Assembly (NCBI RefSeq): GCF_002865645.1
Contig: NW_020194585.1
Location: 62,001-126,000, forward strand
Reading direction: 5' to 3'
DNA length: 64,000 nt
Origin: Hyaloscypha bicolor E
Lineage: Eukaryota > Ascomycota > Leotiomycetes > Helotiales > Hyaloscyphaceae
The notes beneath the pieces were generated by a model. The model was given only the letters and a program-made list of their open reading frames with translations, made no database searches and was not told where the DNA came from. Position 1 is the first letter of the stretch. Every line of letters begins with the position of its first letter. This document shows, piece by piece, positions 49,550 through 60,684 of the stretch. The translations under genes and the position numbers were made by a program.

Positions 49550-50887
49550 TTTCGAACACGGGTCGTTCTTGAAATCTAAGCTGCTCGGTTACCCAGGTGA
49601 GTCGGTCAATGGAACGTCTGCAGTGTGCAAGGGTAGCATGTGGACGCAAGCAAGGTGGCACATCCACTACACCCGTCGGTGACGCACCCCAATTGCACTG
49701 AAGGGAAACCGGGAAGACTCCTTCCTCGATGCAAACTAATTCCCTCCCACCCTGTTACGGTTATTTATGCTCTGAGCATGCCCGTTACAATTTGCACAAT
49801 ACCAGATTCCGAAACAATTGGGCACATTTCCTTCGGAATCGCATCTGTCAAGCCCTAGCGCCTTAGCCCACCAAATAGCTCAAGGGGCCTTTCCATGCGT
49901 CCCGAGGCTGTTTTGACGTATTGGAAGCGACACTCTGGGGTTTGAAGTTATGCTGCTGAGCACCGGTAGGGAGTTTTCTTAAGCCTCAAAACCCATCCCA
50001 TTGCCATCACTTTCCCTTCCTTACCCGCCAAGTTGCAGTTGGAAATTAGGATGCCTTTCATCATTCTTCTTACATTATCTTCCACTCGTAACTGCACAGA
50101 GAAGCATTAGCTTCAATGAAAAGCTGCAGCAAGTGGGACATGATAAGTCGGAGGACCGAAACGGCCCCACTTACCAATCCGGCGCCTGTGGGGGCGGAGC
50201 GAGCCAATTCGAACGACCGTTCACACAGCAACGCGGCCCAAAGGCCAGGGTCTGCTTCGGAAGTGATGTGGAGGGTCACATCCGGTTGGCCACTTCGAAA
50301 GAGTTGAAACTCCGTTCTGCCTTTCCTGAAGAAGTTCTTTCACCCGAAGCAGGCCACGAGCCGAGCCATAAATGGGCGAAGGGGAAAGTGGAACCTGGCC
50401 ATTGGGATTTCCTTGGACCATCCTCTTTCAATTGGCCCGTTAATACTTTGCGCCTGTCAGCCGCCATTCTTACACGACATGTCCAACTGAAATTCTGAAT
50501 ACGCATCTTGATACATGCGGGCTTGCATGCGCTTACTTTATTGATAGAAAAAGAGGAGTTCTGAATGTTGAAACCCTTCAAGCAACTGCCATCCCATCTT
50601 CACGGCTTGGACGCCACAAATCCTTCTGTTCAGGTCTTTCATTTCAGAAAGTGGGCAAAGTTGGCATTTTCTCAAAGAGGCGATGGGAAGTTGGGGCTCC
50701 AAGCGAGATTTGCTCGAATTGCCCTTGGTCCAAAACGAGACAGAAATTGTAGAATTACGGTTAATTATGGGGTCAATTCCATGATCTTTGGGAGAGCAAC
50801 TTGAACTACTTTCGAGGACCACGCGAGCTACGTTGGCAAAGATTGAATTGGATTGTGTATGAGTAATATTGCTTGAAATGGAATACT
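49550..50887. other. intergenic, no confident gene
   Basis: A plus-strand frame of 165 aa (50001-50498) and minus-strand frames overlap one another without motifs. I cannot support any of them. Confidence 0.4.
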
Positions 50888-52259
50888 TTAATCCCTCAAA
50901 ACAGCTTCTATGAGACCCTCTCCCTTCGCAAAATACCAGAACTTGACAACTTTGAGTCCTGCCGGCTCGAGAAGAGCAGTCCATTGCTTCTCAGATCGCT
51001 CAGAGCCACTATGGAGAGATAGCATGGCAATGTCCCTGCCAAAAGTTTTCAAAGGACAGTTTGTCTCTGGAACGATATCATCGCTCACGAGGAGCCTCGA
51101 GTATCCTTTTACCATAGCCTGTACCACATTCTTGAGGATCTTTGCACAGTCCTCATCAGGCCAGTTATGCATGGTGTTTCCCATGAAATATGTACGAGCT
51201 CCCTTTATAGGCTGCTGTCCGAAGAAATCATACTTGATGCGCTCAATGCTGCTGTCAAGTTCTTTGATGTCATCGATCACTGGAGCAAGGTCCTCTAGAA
51301 TAAACCGTCCCGGTGCATCTGGAAATCTTGCCTTCAGCTGGCCTACTTCATGCCCCCGTCCACCAGCGATATCAACAAAGAGAGCATTACTAATGCTCGC
51401 ATCGAATCCATCTACAATGTTCTCTTTCACCGGGTAGGCCTCTTCCCAAGACTGACCGGTGCTAGTGGCATTCAGTTTCCCCGCCATGAAGGTGTTGAAG
51501 TTATCGGCAACTTCAGGTTTGGTAGCCCAGTAACTGTAAGTTTCCAGAGGAGTATCGAAAGCGAACTGAAAGGGACCGGATCCAGCGTTACTTGGTAGTT
51601 TGAATCCATTCGATTTGAAGTAATCTGGCATTGCCCAGACGCTCTTCAGCCCTTGGTCGTAACTAGAGTCGTTCTTCAGCTTTGCTCGGTAATAAATGGC
51701 AGTTAAGGCGCGTACAGATGAATTATCCCGGCTTGAACAGAGGGGTTTTTGATGTGATGGGTGGTTGCATTTGCTTCGTAGAGCTGCTCGCCCACTTCAG
51801 TCACCAGACCCGCAAATGTGATTCCACGAAGGATGCGGACTGAGGAAAAGTTAGCAGTAAAGCCTTGGAATCATGGCTTGGATAATTTACCTAGGAGCTG
51901 CTCTTCAACTCTGGTTTTGGTTGCAAGTTCGGCCGATGCAATCGCTCCCTTCGATCCGGCAATAATATCGAATAACTTCAAATCAATTGCAACTCGAGCG
52001 CACATGTATGTTGAAGGCTAATTTAGATTGACTCAGTTATTGTTCAAGAAGATTGACATAGAGACCATACGAAGAACACCACCCTATTGACAACATCCTC
52101 AGGGCTCTCTAACGCTATTGTCAACTGGCGCAGGGAATTGAGCAGAGCTTCTCGAGCAAGCTTATCAGTCACTCCAGCTTCCACGCCACCCTTGGTTTGC
52201 AAGGCCACTCTTCGCAGAAGAGTTTCGATCAGGGTTGGTTCAGTTACGATTTCCATCAT
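50888..52259 (-). CDS. SAM-dependent O-methyltransferase (COMT-like)
   Basis: Exons 52259-52071, 52017-51891, 51839-51716 and 51662-50888 give 404 aa through three GT-AG introns (about 50 bp each). The N-terminal half is a winged-helix dimerisation domain (ARVAIDLKLFDIIAGSKGAI). The C-terminal Rossmann domain shows the SAM-binding motif FVDIAGGRGHEVGQLKARFP, the acidic FILEDLAPVIDDI, and the catalytic histidine in YFMGNTMHNWPDEDCAKIL. It ends GEGLIEAVLRD. Family PF00891 methylates phenolic hydroxyls of natural products such as polyketides and sterigmatocystin-type compounds. The substrate cannot be inferred. Near a P450 and an MFS gene but without a backbone synthase in the window. Start could be either of two adjacent ATGs (52259, 52256). 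Confidence 0.9.
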
Positions 52260-52897
52260 TGTTCAGAGTGAGGGGGGGAATCGAATTGGCTCAACTTCAA
52301 TCGCTTTTGGGTGCAAGGCCAGGCAGAGACGGAATGCAAAAATTTGTCCACGACCATAAATGCTGTTAATTATGTGCCTTTAAGGTGCATGGAGGCGGCA
52401 AGGAAGAAATTACCGACGGTGAGTGGCGGATGAAGTCCTTTGTCTGGTCTAGTTCTTTTCCGCTGTCAGGAGCAGGCCGGCAACGACCCGTTCTTCCACC
52501 TCTAACAGGGAGTTCCCTGACCCCTGTCCTTATCTTACCTCAGCCGCCGCTTCTCAGCCACCTCCATATGGGGTGATTCACGGGCCTCTTACTGTATCGT
52601 TTAAAATTTACAGAAGCTCACTGTGGCTGTCTGAGTCTGGAAGAGTTGAATCTTGAATCCTCGCTGTAGTTCTCGGAAACCCCTCAATGAACCCGAAAAC
52701 CACATTCCTCAACTGTTTCAGGCATCTCGGGAGATGCCAAGCGACAGCCGAACGCCAAACGGCAGAGATATCCTTACGCTTGTGAATAACACTAAATGAT
52801 CAGAAAGTTTATTACTGACATGGGCGCCCTATTGGCGGGGTCGTACGAGCTGCTTCAGATGCAGCTTTTTGGTTAGCCCAGCTTCGAAGTCGGACTA
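52260..52897. other. O-methyltransferase upstream region
   Basis: No gene recognised; ends at the TA target of the next element. Confidence 0.45.
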
Positions 52898-53356
52898 CAG
52901 TTGAACCTCGATATAACGATCCCTGACATAGCGATATCCTTAGTAATACGATACGACCATAAGGTTCCGCACTTTTTTAGCCTTAGGCTTACGATATCCT
53001 TGGCATTACGATTATCATAAGGTTTTTCGGTCCCAACCTTTAATTTTTGGTAGTATATCGTTCTAATTTATCAAGAGAAGGAGCAATTTATTAATGCTCC
53101 AGGGCCCTCGGGCACTGGTAGCACAACCTCTTAGGCTATTAATCTCACCGAATTACAGCCCCTTGATTATACCACCGGTTCTCTAGCCCCTGAACAGCCC
53201 AAAAAGAGACGGAGGCATGACAGAAGCTCATCGACGAGCGCTACGGAGGTCCTTTTCTATTTATTATATGTGCACGTGATCCTTGATTTAATAATACCTC
53301 GGTGTATCGTTAGAAAAAGGCACTAAAATTGATATCGTTATATCGAGGTTCTACTG
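52898..53356. mobile_element. 459-bp TA-flanked element, pogo/Fot-like ends
   Basis: CAGTTGAACCTCGATATAAC at the left, and at the right the inverse of CAGTAGAACCTCGATATAAC, form 23-bp terminal repeats with one mismatch, flanked by TA (52896-52897 and 53357-53358). Ends beginning CAG with TA targets are typical of the pogo/Fot branch of Tc1/mariner. The interior has no transposase, so it is a deleted derivative or MITE. Subterminal CGATATCCTT-type repeats recur at 52933 and 52992. Confidence 0.75.
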
Positions 53357-53543
53357 TATCTTCAACCGAATCACTTGAAAAATTCCGCCGCTACACACTC
53401 AGTGCCGAGAAGAACGCCGTGTTATCTTGTGAGCAGTGAGTCTAAGTATTTTCGGTGGTCTTTTGTTGCTGAACAACATTGAATTGGCTGTATAAAAGCT
53501 CAGATTTGATTACCGTTGTTCCGTTAATGCTCGTTTGTGCATA

Positions 53544-53795
53544 CGGAGGTACAGCCCATAATGATAGTAATAGCGCTAGCAGGGGTCCGAACTTTTCAAC
53601 CTGGTATTGCAACAAGAACGTATCGCAAAAACTTAAAAAAAAACGTAGCACTACTATACGGCACTGTTATGGATATTTACAGCGTTTAAATGTACTTTTT
53701 ATGTTTTGTGTAGCAAAAGTTGTCGAGTGTTGAAATCACGAGTTTTCTATTGACCCCTGCTAGCGCTATTACTATCATTATGGGCTGTACCTCCG
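53544..53795. mobile_element. 252-bp TA-flanked MITE with perfect 44-bp arms
   Basis: CGGAGGTACAGCCCATAATG at 53544 and its exact complement ending at 53795 belong to 44-base arms with no mismatch. TA flanks both sides (53542-53543, 53796-53797). The 164-bp interior is non-coding. A transcript would give a stable hairpin. Confidence 0.75.
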
Positions 53796-53872
53796 TAGTG
53801 CATTGTCCTGCATTCTACCAGGATACCTCGATAAGCCGGGGGAGCAGATTAAAGAAACCCAATGTATGCGCA

Positions 53873-54235
53873 TTACACGGCACAGGACACATTCTGACAC
53901 CCACTTTGACGCCAATGAAACGCCCACCAATCACTGGCTTGCACGTACAAGGTTAAGTTTTCAACGTTCTTCAGAACCATGAGCATCAGGGTTTGAGAGT
54001 CTTCCTTCCAGAACGGGAGATCTAGGAAATCATCCTCGTGCAGGAGTTCTGTAAGGGGATGCAGGATTCTGAAGGAAAGTGGGACATGATCCAAGTTTGC
54101 GATTATGAACAGAAGGTGAAAGCTCCTTGTTACCTCAGAGCTTTCAGTGAGTCTCCCTATGTCTGGCTTTCTAAATTCAAGCGTTGACGAGGTTTTGCAG
54201 CCAGTCAAGATCCTCTTCGCTTGTCCTAACATCAT
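53873..54235 (-). pseudogene. possible gene fragment, unrecognised
   Basis: A 120-codon open frame with protein-like composition (SFHLLFIIANLDHVPLSFRI, LLHEDDFLDLPFWKED, LMLMVLKNVENLTLYVQASD). The VENLTLY phrase is reminiscent of leucine-rich parts of fungal F-box proteins, but that is a weak hint. No neighbouring exons were found. Confidence 0.25.
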
Positions 54236-54392
54236 CAGATTTTAGATCCAAGCTGTGCCCCCGTGTGCCGGTCCCAATTGCCATATCGCCGGGGAAGCCC
54301 ACAAGCCAAAAGCTGACAGTCTGACATGATAGGAAGGTGGTGTGTGAACCAGAGGGCTGGAATCACTGAAACGCCTCATTGGCGCCTCCAAA

Positions 54393-54411
54393 CCCCCCCC
54401 CCCCCCCCCCC
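54393..54411. repeat. run of 19 C
   Basis: Uninterrupted C homopolymer, followed 110 bp later by the repeat at 54520-54640. A similar pairing of C-run and repeat occurs at 49057-49069. Confidence 0.85.
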
Positions 54412-54519
54412 AAGAACCCTGCTTCGCATCCGCGTCACCCCTTGGAAGAGACACGCAAGGTCCCAAATGAGGAGAGGCGGTCCCTCTATACAGGGTACGC
54501 GGTGCAACGTCTCCGCCCG

Positions 54520-54640
54520 ATTAAATGCAGCGAGACAGGGGAGCTCCGGGCCGGCAGCCTGGCACAGACCAGAAAGTGAACAATATGAGCTTTTTATTGG
54601 CTTTTACCCCCTGTCTGTGGCTGTCTCGCTACGCTTAAAT
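54520..54640 (-). repeat. dispersed inverted-repeat element, partner of 48968-49052
   Basis: ATTAAATGCAGCGAGACAGG at the left and CTGTCTCGCTACGCTTAAAT at the right are inverted copies with few mismatches. The stretch 54563-54640 corresponds to 48968-49052 on the opposite strand. Confidence 0.6.
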
Positions 54641-55047
54641 TCGCTTGAGACGTTGTCCTCGTTCAGTCCGGAACATTATGAGCAGATTTGAACCGTGAAA
54701 AACTTGGCAACATTTGTCTCTCACCCCTGAGATGTCACCATCACATCAGAGACCAGCATTTGGCTTGCCCAAATCGGACCACATCGCGTACGGATTCATA
54801 CTTTCTTGTTTGAACGCTGGTAGCGAATGTACAGATTTACCCCTGGTGCCTGGCCCAGCAGTTTGAAGCGAGCAGAACGTACTAATAAGACGTGAGATCT
54901 TCAACGCTCTACCCCGTGGGTAAGATCGTTCTAGATTGCAGGTTGTAAGGTTGACCACTTCCGTTTGCTTGCAAAGACAACATCGAGATCAGCGAGATCT
55001 TCGATCTTACCTACGATCTTTACTTGTTGCTTTTTCAAGACAAAATC
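54641..55047. other. upstream region of the 7-TM gene
   Basis: No gene recognised; promoter side of the gene starting at 55048. Confidence 0.45.
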
Positions 55048-56557
55048 ATGTCGATCCCAAGACCAGAGGGAGGGGATATTAACATCGGTGAGCAGCACAC
55101 TCAAAACTCATTGCCAGAAATGTTTTGCAAGCTTACACCAGCCGCCTGTAGGGCACTCAATCATGGCCGAGGGGTGGACTCTTTACGCCTTCTCTACCAT
55201 AGTTATTGCTGCGAGAGTGTACACTCAGTTGAGGCTCACTCGACAATTTGGAGTTGGAGATGTGGTCATGGTCGGAGCTCTGGTGAGCCAATGACTCCAA
55301 AAATCGTTTCCGATTGAATTCTGACTTACTTCGATAGGTCTTCGGACTTCTTCAATTGACCATGCAAACTTTAGCCTTCACTCATGGCTGGGGAAGGCAT
55401 TTCTTCTTTCTCAGCGATAGCCAGAAGGTGAATGCAATGGAAATGGTATTCGTGTCTGAGCCCCTTGGTAAGTGTCAATCTCCCTCTTCTTTGGCTTGAA
55501 CATGTTGGAGGGACGCAAACTGACGAAATCGCAGCAATTATGTGCAGCACGTTTGGTCGCGTGTCGTTCATGTTCCTCTTGGTAAGGCTTTTCGGCAACA
55601 CCAAGGGCAGACGGTGGTTCCTGTATGCCCTTATGGCACAACAACTGATTGTTAATCTCTTCACCTCGATTACGATTTTCACCCAGTGTGGAAATGTGCA
55701 CAGTCTCTGGAATCCCGTGGGAGAGCCGAGCAAATGCTGGTCGCCCGATGTGCAAACCGACACTGGATATGTCCAAGGAGGTAAGAAAGCAACGAGTTCA
55801 TGACGCTCAAAAGCTAATAATCCTATAGTATTCAACTCTGCTACTGATCTCATCTTGACCGTTATGCCACTGAGAATCTTCTGGACTCTGCAAATGGACT
55901 TGAAAATCAAACTCGGTCTGGCCGGTCTCCTTGGACTCAGTGTCTTGTACGTCCCACAGCCGTCTCCCCCTCTCTCAAAGTAAGCGTCGCTGACTTGTTG
56001 GTAGTGCCTTCGCTGCATCGATTGTCAAGACCGTCATGTTGAAGAACCTTGGAGAGCGCTCAGACTATACTTGTGAGTTGACCAAAATTCCATTTCCCTC
56101 CTTTTCCCGCGCACGCATGCTGACAAAGGTTACAGACAACACCGTGCTCTTCTTCCGCTGGGTCATCGTCGAAAACACGCTCGTCATGGTCGCCTCCTCG
56201 GTTCCTCTGCTGCGGCCCCTCTTCAGCGCCGCCAAGAAGACAGCCATGACGCACTACGGCTCGAACAGCGCCTACGAACTGGGCTCTCGACAGAATGGCT
56301 CCACATCCTTCGCGTACGGGAAGAACACGGCCAAGTCACACGTCGAGGCGTCGAGTTCGGAGGAGAATATATTGCCGATTCAGAAGGTGCCGTTAGGTAC
56401 CAAGGAGAGGGTTCAGCATTTCGGGAAGGGCGATGTGGAACAGGGAGTTATTAAGAAGGAGGTGCAGTACCAGGTTAAGTATGAGACTGATCCTAAGGCG
56501 GGGCTGTCGGCTGAGATGACTGAGTGGGATCCTCATTCAAATGGCGTGGCGAAGTGA
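55048..56557 (+). CDS. fungal rhodopsin-like 7-TM integral membrane protein
   Basis: Seven exons: 55048-55087, 55152-55282, 55338-55467, 55535-55780, 55829-55946, 56005-56072, 56136-56557; 384 aa. Every intron is GT-AG with matching phase. After MSIPRPEGGDINI come the motifs of the fungal rhodopsin (SAT5/PTH11-like) family: GHSIMAEGWTLYAFSTIVIA, ARVYTQLRLTRQFGVGDVV, CSTFGRVSFMFLLVRLFGN, the NLFTSITIFTQCGN-CW disulfide region, VFNSATDLILTVMPLRIFW and TVLFFRWVIVENTLVMVASS. About seven spans; the ~110-residue C-terminal tail is soluble. Family members are proposed receptors or plasma-membrane proteins; no ligand is known, and the extracellular CFEM domain of true Pth11 is absent. Intact. Confidence 0.92.
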
Positions 56558-57069
56558 TGAAATGCAGGGATGCGATGGAAACGATATTTGTATTTGTGGG
56601 ATCTCTCTGATCAAAAGTTAATGTTTTCTTGTCTTGGGTATTTTGGGAGATGTACGATCATGATTGCTTTCCTTAGTTGCTGGAGAAAGCTCGAGGGACG
56701 GCGTTTACCTTGTATTTTCTTGTTGAGCTCTGCAAGTGATTGTAGAGAATTCAATATAGACCCAGGACAATGTAACGATAACTTTACTCAATGGAAAAGT
56801 GCTCAAGCCTCTACATGGAATCCAGTGACCAACGCCCGATTTGGATTAAACATCTTTGCCTGACTTCAAATGCGATGTGATTAGTAAACATATTTATTTG
56901 CTTTCGATTATGCCATTGAATTGTCGTCGGACAAACTCATGAGACACCTTAAGTTTCATAATACCTTTCGTCGAACAATTGCTGCTGAGGAACTTTATTA
57001 TGCATATGCATGTCACCAGTCTTTCCTCACACCCTGCCTATGATCTTCTCTGAAGCTCAGCGCATCCAT
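56558..57069. other. intergenic between convergent genes
   Basis: 3' regions of the 7-TM gene and the DUF2985 gene; no gene recognised. Confidence 0.5.
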
Positions 57070-59221
57070 TTAGCTTCTATCCAAATCTGCTCTCCTTACA
57101 AGCCTCATAACCTTCTGCCCCGTCCCCTCCTTAATTGGATCCTCGCCTCTTGTCAGCGCCGGATTCGGACGCGATGGCTGCGCGACTCCTTCCTGCAAAG
57201 ACGGCAACGCCGAGCTACTTTTCGACGCAGGTTTCCTCTTCACAGAACTTGAACTCGAAGCCGCAACATCGACGTTCGACCCCGACCTCCTAGCCTCCTG
57301 TGGCAGCGATGGCTGCCGATGGTCGACCCCTTTGCCAAGCAACGTTTTCGGCAGAGCCGGGACGACTTTCCACGACTTCTTAATCTCCTCGGTCTCCTCT
57401 GCATCCCGCGCCTCCTCGCGCCTCTTCCTCACAGAATTGTCGATCTCGCCCCGCTCTTCGGCTTCCTTCATCCAGCGCATTTCCATTTCCTCGATTGCTT
57501 CCGAAGTGAGCTCTTGCCTCATCATGCGCTCGATAACATCCTTCTTACGCGTCTTCTTGTCGCCGCGCGAGATGAGCACCCCGCCTGTGATGTTGCAGGT
57601 GATGCTACAGCACAAAATTACGGTCGTAAGAGCGAACGGTCGCGTATGATAGTTAATGCCCCATGTACACGCACCAAGCGTGATTTGCAGGCAAGAGTGG
57701 AGATCCAGCAACACGACAACGACGATGAGGAGCTTGAGCGGGAACGCGTAGTGCGTCTCCGTCTCATGAGGTTTGTAGAACGTGTGAGACTTCGAGAACT
57801 TCCTTTCATGGTACTCCAGCTTGGTTTGCTCTTCTTCAGTCAGGACCGAGTAGTCGTATGATGGTTCAGGGGTGCTGCGCGCAATCATCCGAGAAGCATA
57901 TCTCTTTGGGATCCGGGGAGCGACTCTGCGAGCGAGACTGCGGGGCATTCTTTGGGCGACGAGACTCTCGAGGTCGACTTCCGCGGGCTGGATGTCTTCT
58001 TTTCGGTTATCGGGGAGATCGTTGTGATCTACCAGTTCAGGGAGACCGAGTTTCTCTCTTTTTTTCCAGGTCTTGCGGTGGTAATGCGCGATATAGATCA
58101 TGTGATAGGTGTCGACGGCACGGAAAGGAGCCAAGCCGTCACCAATGATTGCGAAGAGGGCTACCATGATGTTGTCGATGACGTTAACAACATAGTCTTG
58201 CTTCGAACCCAGAGATATCCAGCCGATGAGGAAGAACACCCATGCCGCACCGAAAAGTGTAATTAGAGTAGCGTAAACTGTGATAAATAGTCCAAGAGCT
58301 GCAAGATTTCATTCGTTAGAAAACATCGTGAACGGTTGGGGGTAGTGGCCTTACGTCGCCGGACATACTGCCCAAAACCCTTCAAGGCACGTTTCATTTT
58401 CGCTCGTCGTGAATGGAGCATATGTCTAACACGATCATCCAGCTCCTCCTTGTCCGCCTGTGTCCAGCCTTCGAGCGTTTTGTCATCTGGCAAGATGGCA
58501 TATTGGCAGTTGCACAAGCTATCCTCTCTTCTTTTCTCCTCTCCTTCCTCCCCTAGTCCTGCTATGCGTTTCAATTTGGTTTTCAGCCTATCGATTGTGC
58601 GCGTCTCTTGAGCGCTCTCCGTAACTCTATACGTAGGTCGACGATTGACAAATCTTCCGAGGGAAGGGACGAAGAGAGAATTTTGGACATTGGTGAGCGT
58701 TGAAAGGGTAGCTATTTCTGGGTCTGGGAAGAGCTAGTATACTCGCTTCAAATTTGGGGCTTGGTTTACTTGCCCATGACATCCAACAGGTCAACCGTGT
58801 TTGTATCGTACTCATTCTCGTTCTCAAAGGGCTTATCATCTTCGGCAGAATTTTCACCACGACCGAGGATTGACTGCACTACAGACCCAGCGCGGTTTCG
58901 AGCGCCAGCAAAACGATTGGCGAGCGTGTTTTGTCTTGATAAAGTAGGGGAAGATTCTGTCTGAGCACCATCCTGTGCCGCAAATTCTGCACCGCCTTCG
59001 GATCTTTGTACATTTCCACGAGGTAGCAATTCAGGTAGAGGTTTCTCTGCAAAGTCTTGAGTCGCAGGTACGGCGCGTGGAACTGAGCTATTGCGTAGGA
59101 TTCGGATGCTTGGCCGTTGGTGCGAACTCAGCAGTAACTTTACGTTCCGCCCAACTACCACGACTGGGTTTTCCGTTGTCGATGGTGGGAGTGGAGGTTG
59201 CGAGGGGCCTGGATGATCCAT
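57070..59221 (-). CDS. DUF2985 integral membrane protein
   Basis: Exons 59221-58774, 58723-58355 and 58298-57070 give 681 aa. The first intron uses a GC donor (G|GCAAGT) with CAG acceptor; only this choice gives the family block DPEIATLSTLTNVQNSLFVP. The second intron is GT-AG. The N terminus is polar and disordered. Next come LGRFVNRRPTY, the FGQYVRRPLGLFITVYATLI and FGAAWVFFLIGWISLG spans, NVIDNIMVALFAIIGDGLAP and FRAVDTYHMIYIAHYHRKTW, the signature of DUF2985. Two or three further spans (KLLIVVVVLLDLHSCLQITL, TTVILCCSITCNITGG) are followed by a long charged tail. The function of this ascomycete family is unknown; location is probably an internal or plasma membrane. Intact. Confidence 0.88.
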
Positions 59222-60684
59222 TGTGTAGGTATCTCCGTAGCCGTATCTAAAGAATTGCGGAATGAAGAATCCAGGGACGGAAAGGGGTCGAGGGGTGCCA
59301 AGTCGACAATCAACACAACGAAACGCAGGTGAGGATTCAATCGAGTAGTAAAAGCGAAAGGGTTACTTCGCCCAGCCAGAAGATACGCATGACCACAGAA
59401 TGAACCGCAAACATCGCTTGGCAGTAAACACAATACTTATCAGATCTCTGGGCGTACTTGTAGAAGTTGTTGTTGCGGTACAAGGATCGCGACCCTGTTT
59501 TGGGACGCTACTAGTCGTACCCCGCCAACGATGTCATTTTGCAGGTTGAGGCTGATTAGCGCCTCATTTAGAGTGGGGACTTACCAAATAAGATTCGATC
59601 GGATCTATCGTGCGACACGAAGTCTATAAGCTTAAAATTTATATAAACCTCATTGATACCCATTGCGAGTACTTGAATTGTAAGAGAAGCCCCTGAATGA
59701 TGTTTAAGTGACGTAAGTGGCGTCCCAATTCCCGCCTGTAAGCGAATTTACCCCGCAACCCCTGAAAAATAGGGGGGCACATTCCCTTCTAGAGAAAGAG
59801 ACAACACTGATGCTGCTTCATCTCCTCCCATCCTCACTTATCCGCAGCCGATCTCATTAGCTACATAGAGCTATGTCGCACACTTGTGATCAATTTTGGA
59901 GGAAATAAACTATGAAGTGCGACAGCTGCTACCCACCAGACCTGATTGGCGTGAGACTTCACCTTCCCGGGCCTTCTCACGCGAAATCAGCAATACAATT
60001 CGACTTGACCTCTATTGAATCGTTTCTGAGAAGGCTATCAAATTCCGCTATGATCTATATCTTTACTACTAGCGGCAAGTCCACTCAAATCACCAGTTCG
60101 CGTCCCCGCTGCTCGGCTCTGCTCTCGCTTAAGCGCCTGGGCCCTAAAACCAGCCCCGTATATATATGCCTCACGATCCGCCCAAAGAGGTGCCTCGCAG
60201 GACTTCAGGACTTCAGGACTTGACCCAACACCCAAAAGTGACTCCACCCCACATCAAACCCTTTCAACACACTCTCAACCAGACATCGATCTCCCCCCCA
60301 CGAAAATTTTATCCGAATTTTCCATCCTGGAAGCAGACGTCAAGCTTTCTGTTTCAGCAAGCAGTTCGTGCACTGCGCTATATGATGTGGATTCCTATCT
60401 CCATTCATTCGTATTCATTTTATGAGCGGAAACTGATTGTAACCCATCTGGTGGTAGATTACATGATTGAAAGTACGGAACGCCGCGCACATAGAAATCA
60501 CAACTCCGACATATTCCACCAGATTGCATCGCAACAACAAAGTATACCAAAGCCGCCTCCCCATCCCCGAGCACCCAACGCCGCGAGATAACCAAAGAAT
60601 ATCTGCAAAAAAAAAAGCAATCCTCCACGCACTCCAAGCCGCGGCACCATATCTCATCGCATGAGAGTCCATTACTCCCCCTCT
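59222..60684. other. intergenic, no confident gene
   Basis: About 1.5 kb with short frames only (for example 59912-60223 plus). A GTTCGCGTCCC B-box-like stretch near 60094 has no matching tRNA fold. Nothing else seen. Confidence 0.4.

Noticed and set aside
50001..50498. 165-codon plus-strand frame
   Set aside because: Antisense frames over the same bases look equally protein-like; no motif and no neighbouring exons.
51663..51716. Apparent frameshift in the O-methyltransferase
   Set aside because: A 53-bp GT-AG intron restores HLYDQGLKSVWAMPDYF.
57319..57861. 180-codon plus-strand frame
   Set aside because: Antisense shadow of the DUF2985 gene.
60060..60110. Possible tRNA around a GTTCGCGTCCC motif
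   Set aside because: The flanking AGCGG/CCGCT pairing is only about 40 bases apart and no D or anticodon arm fits.
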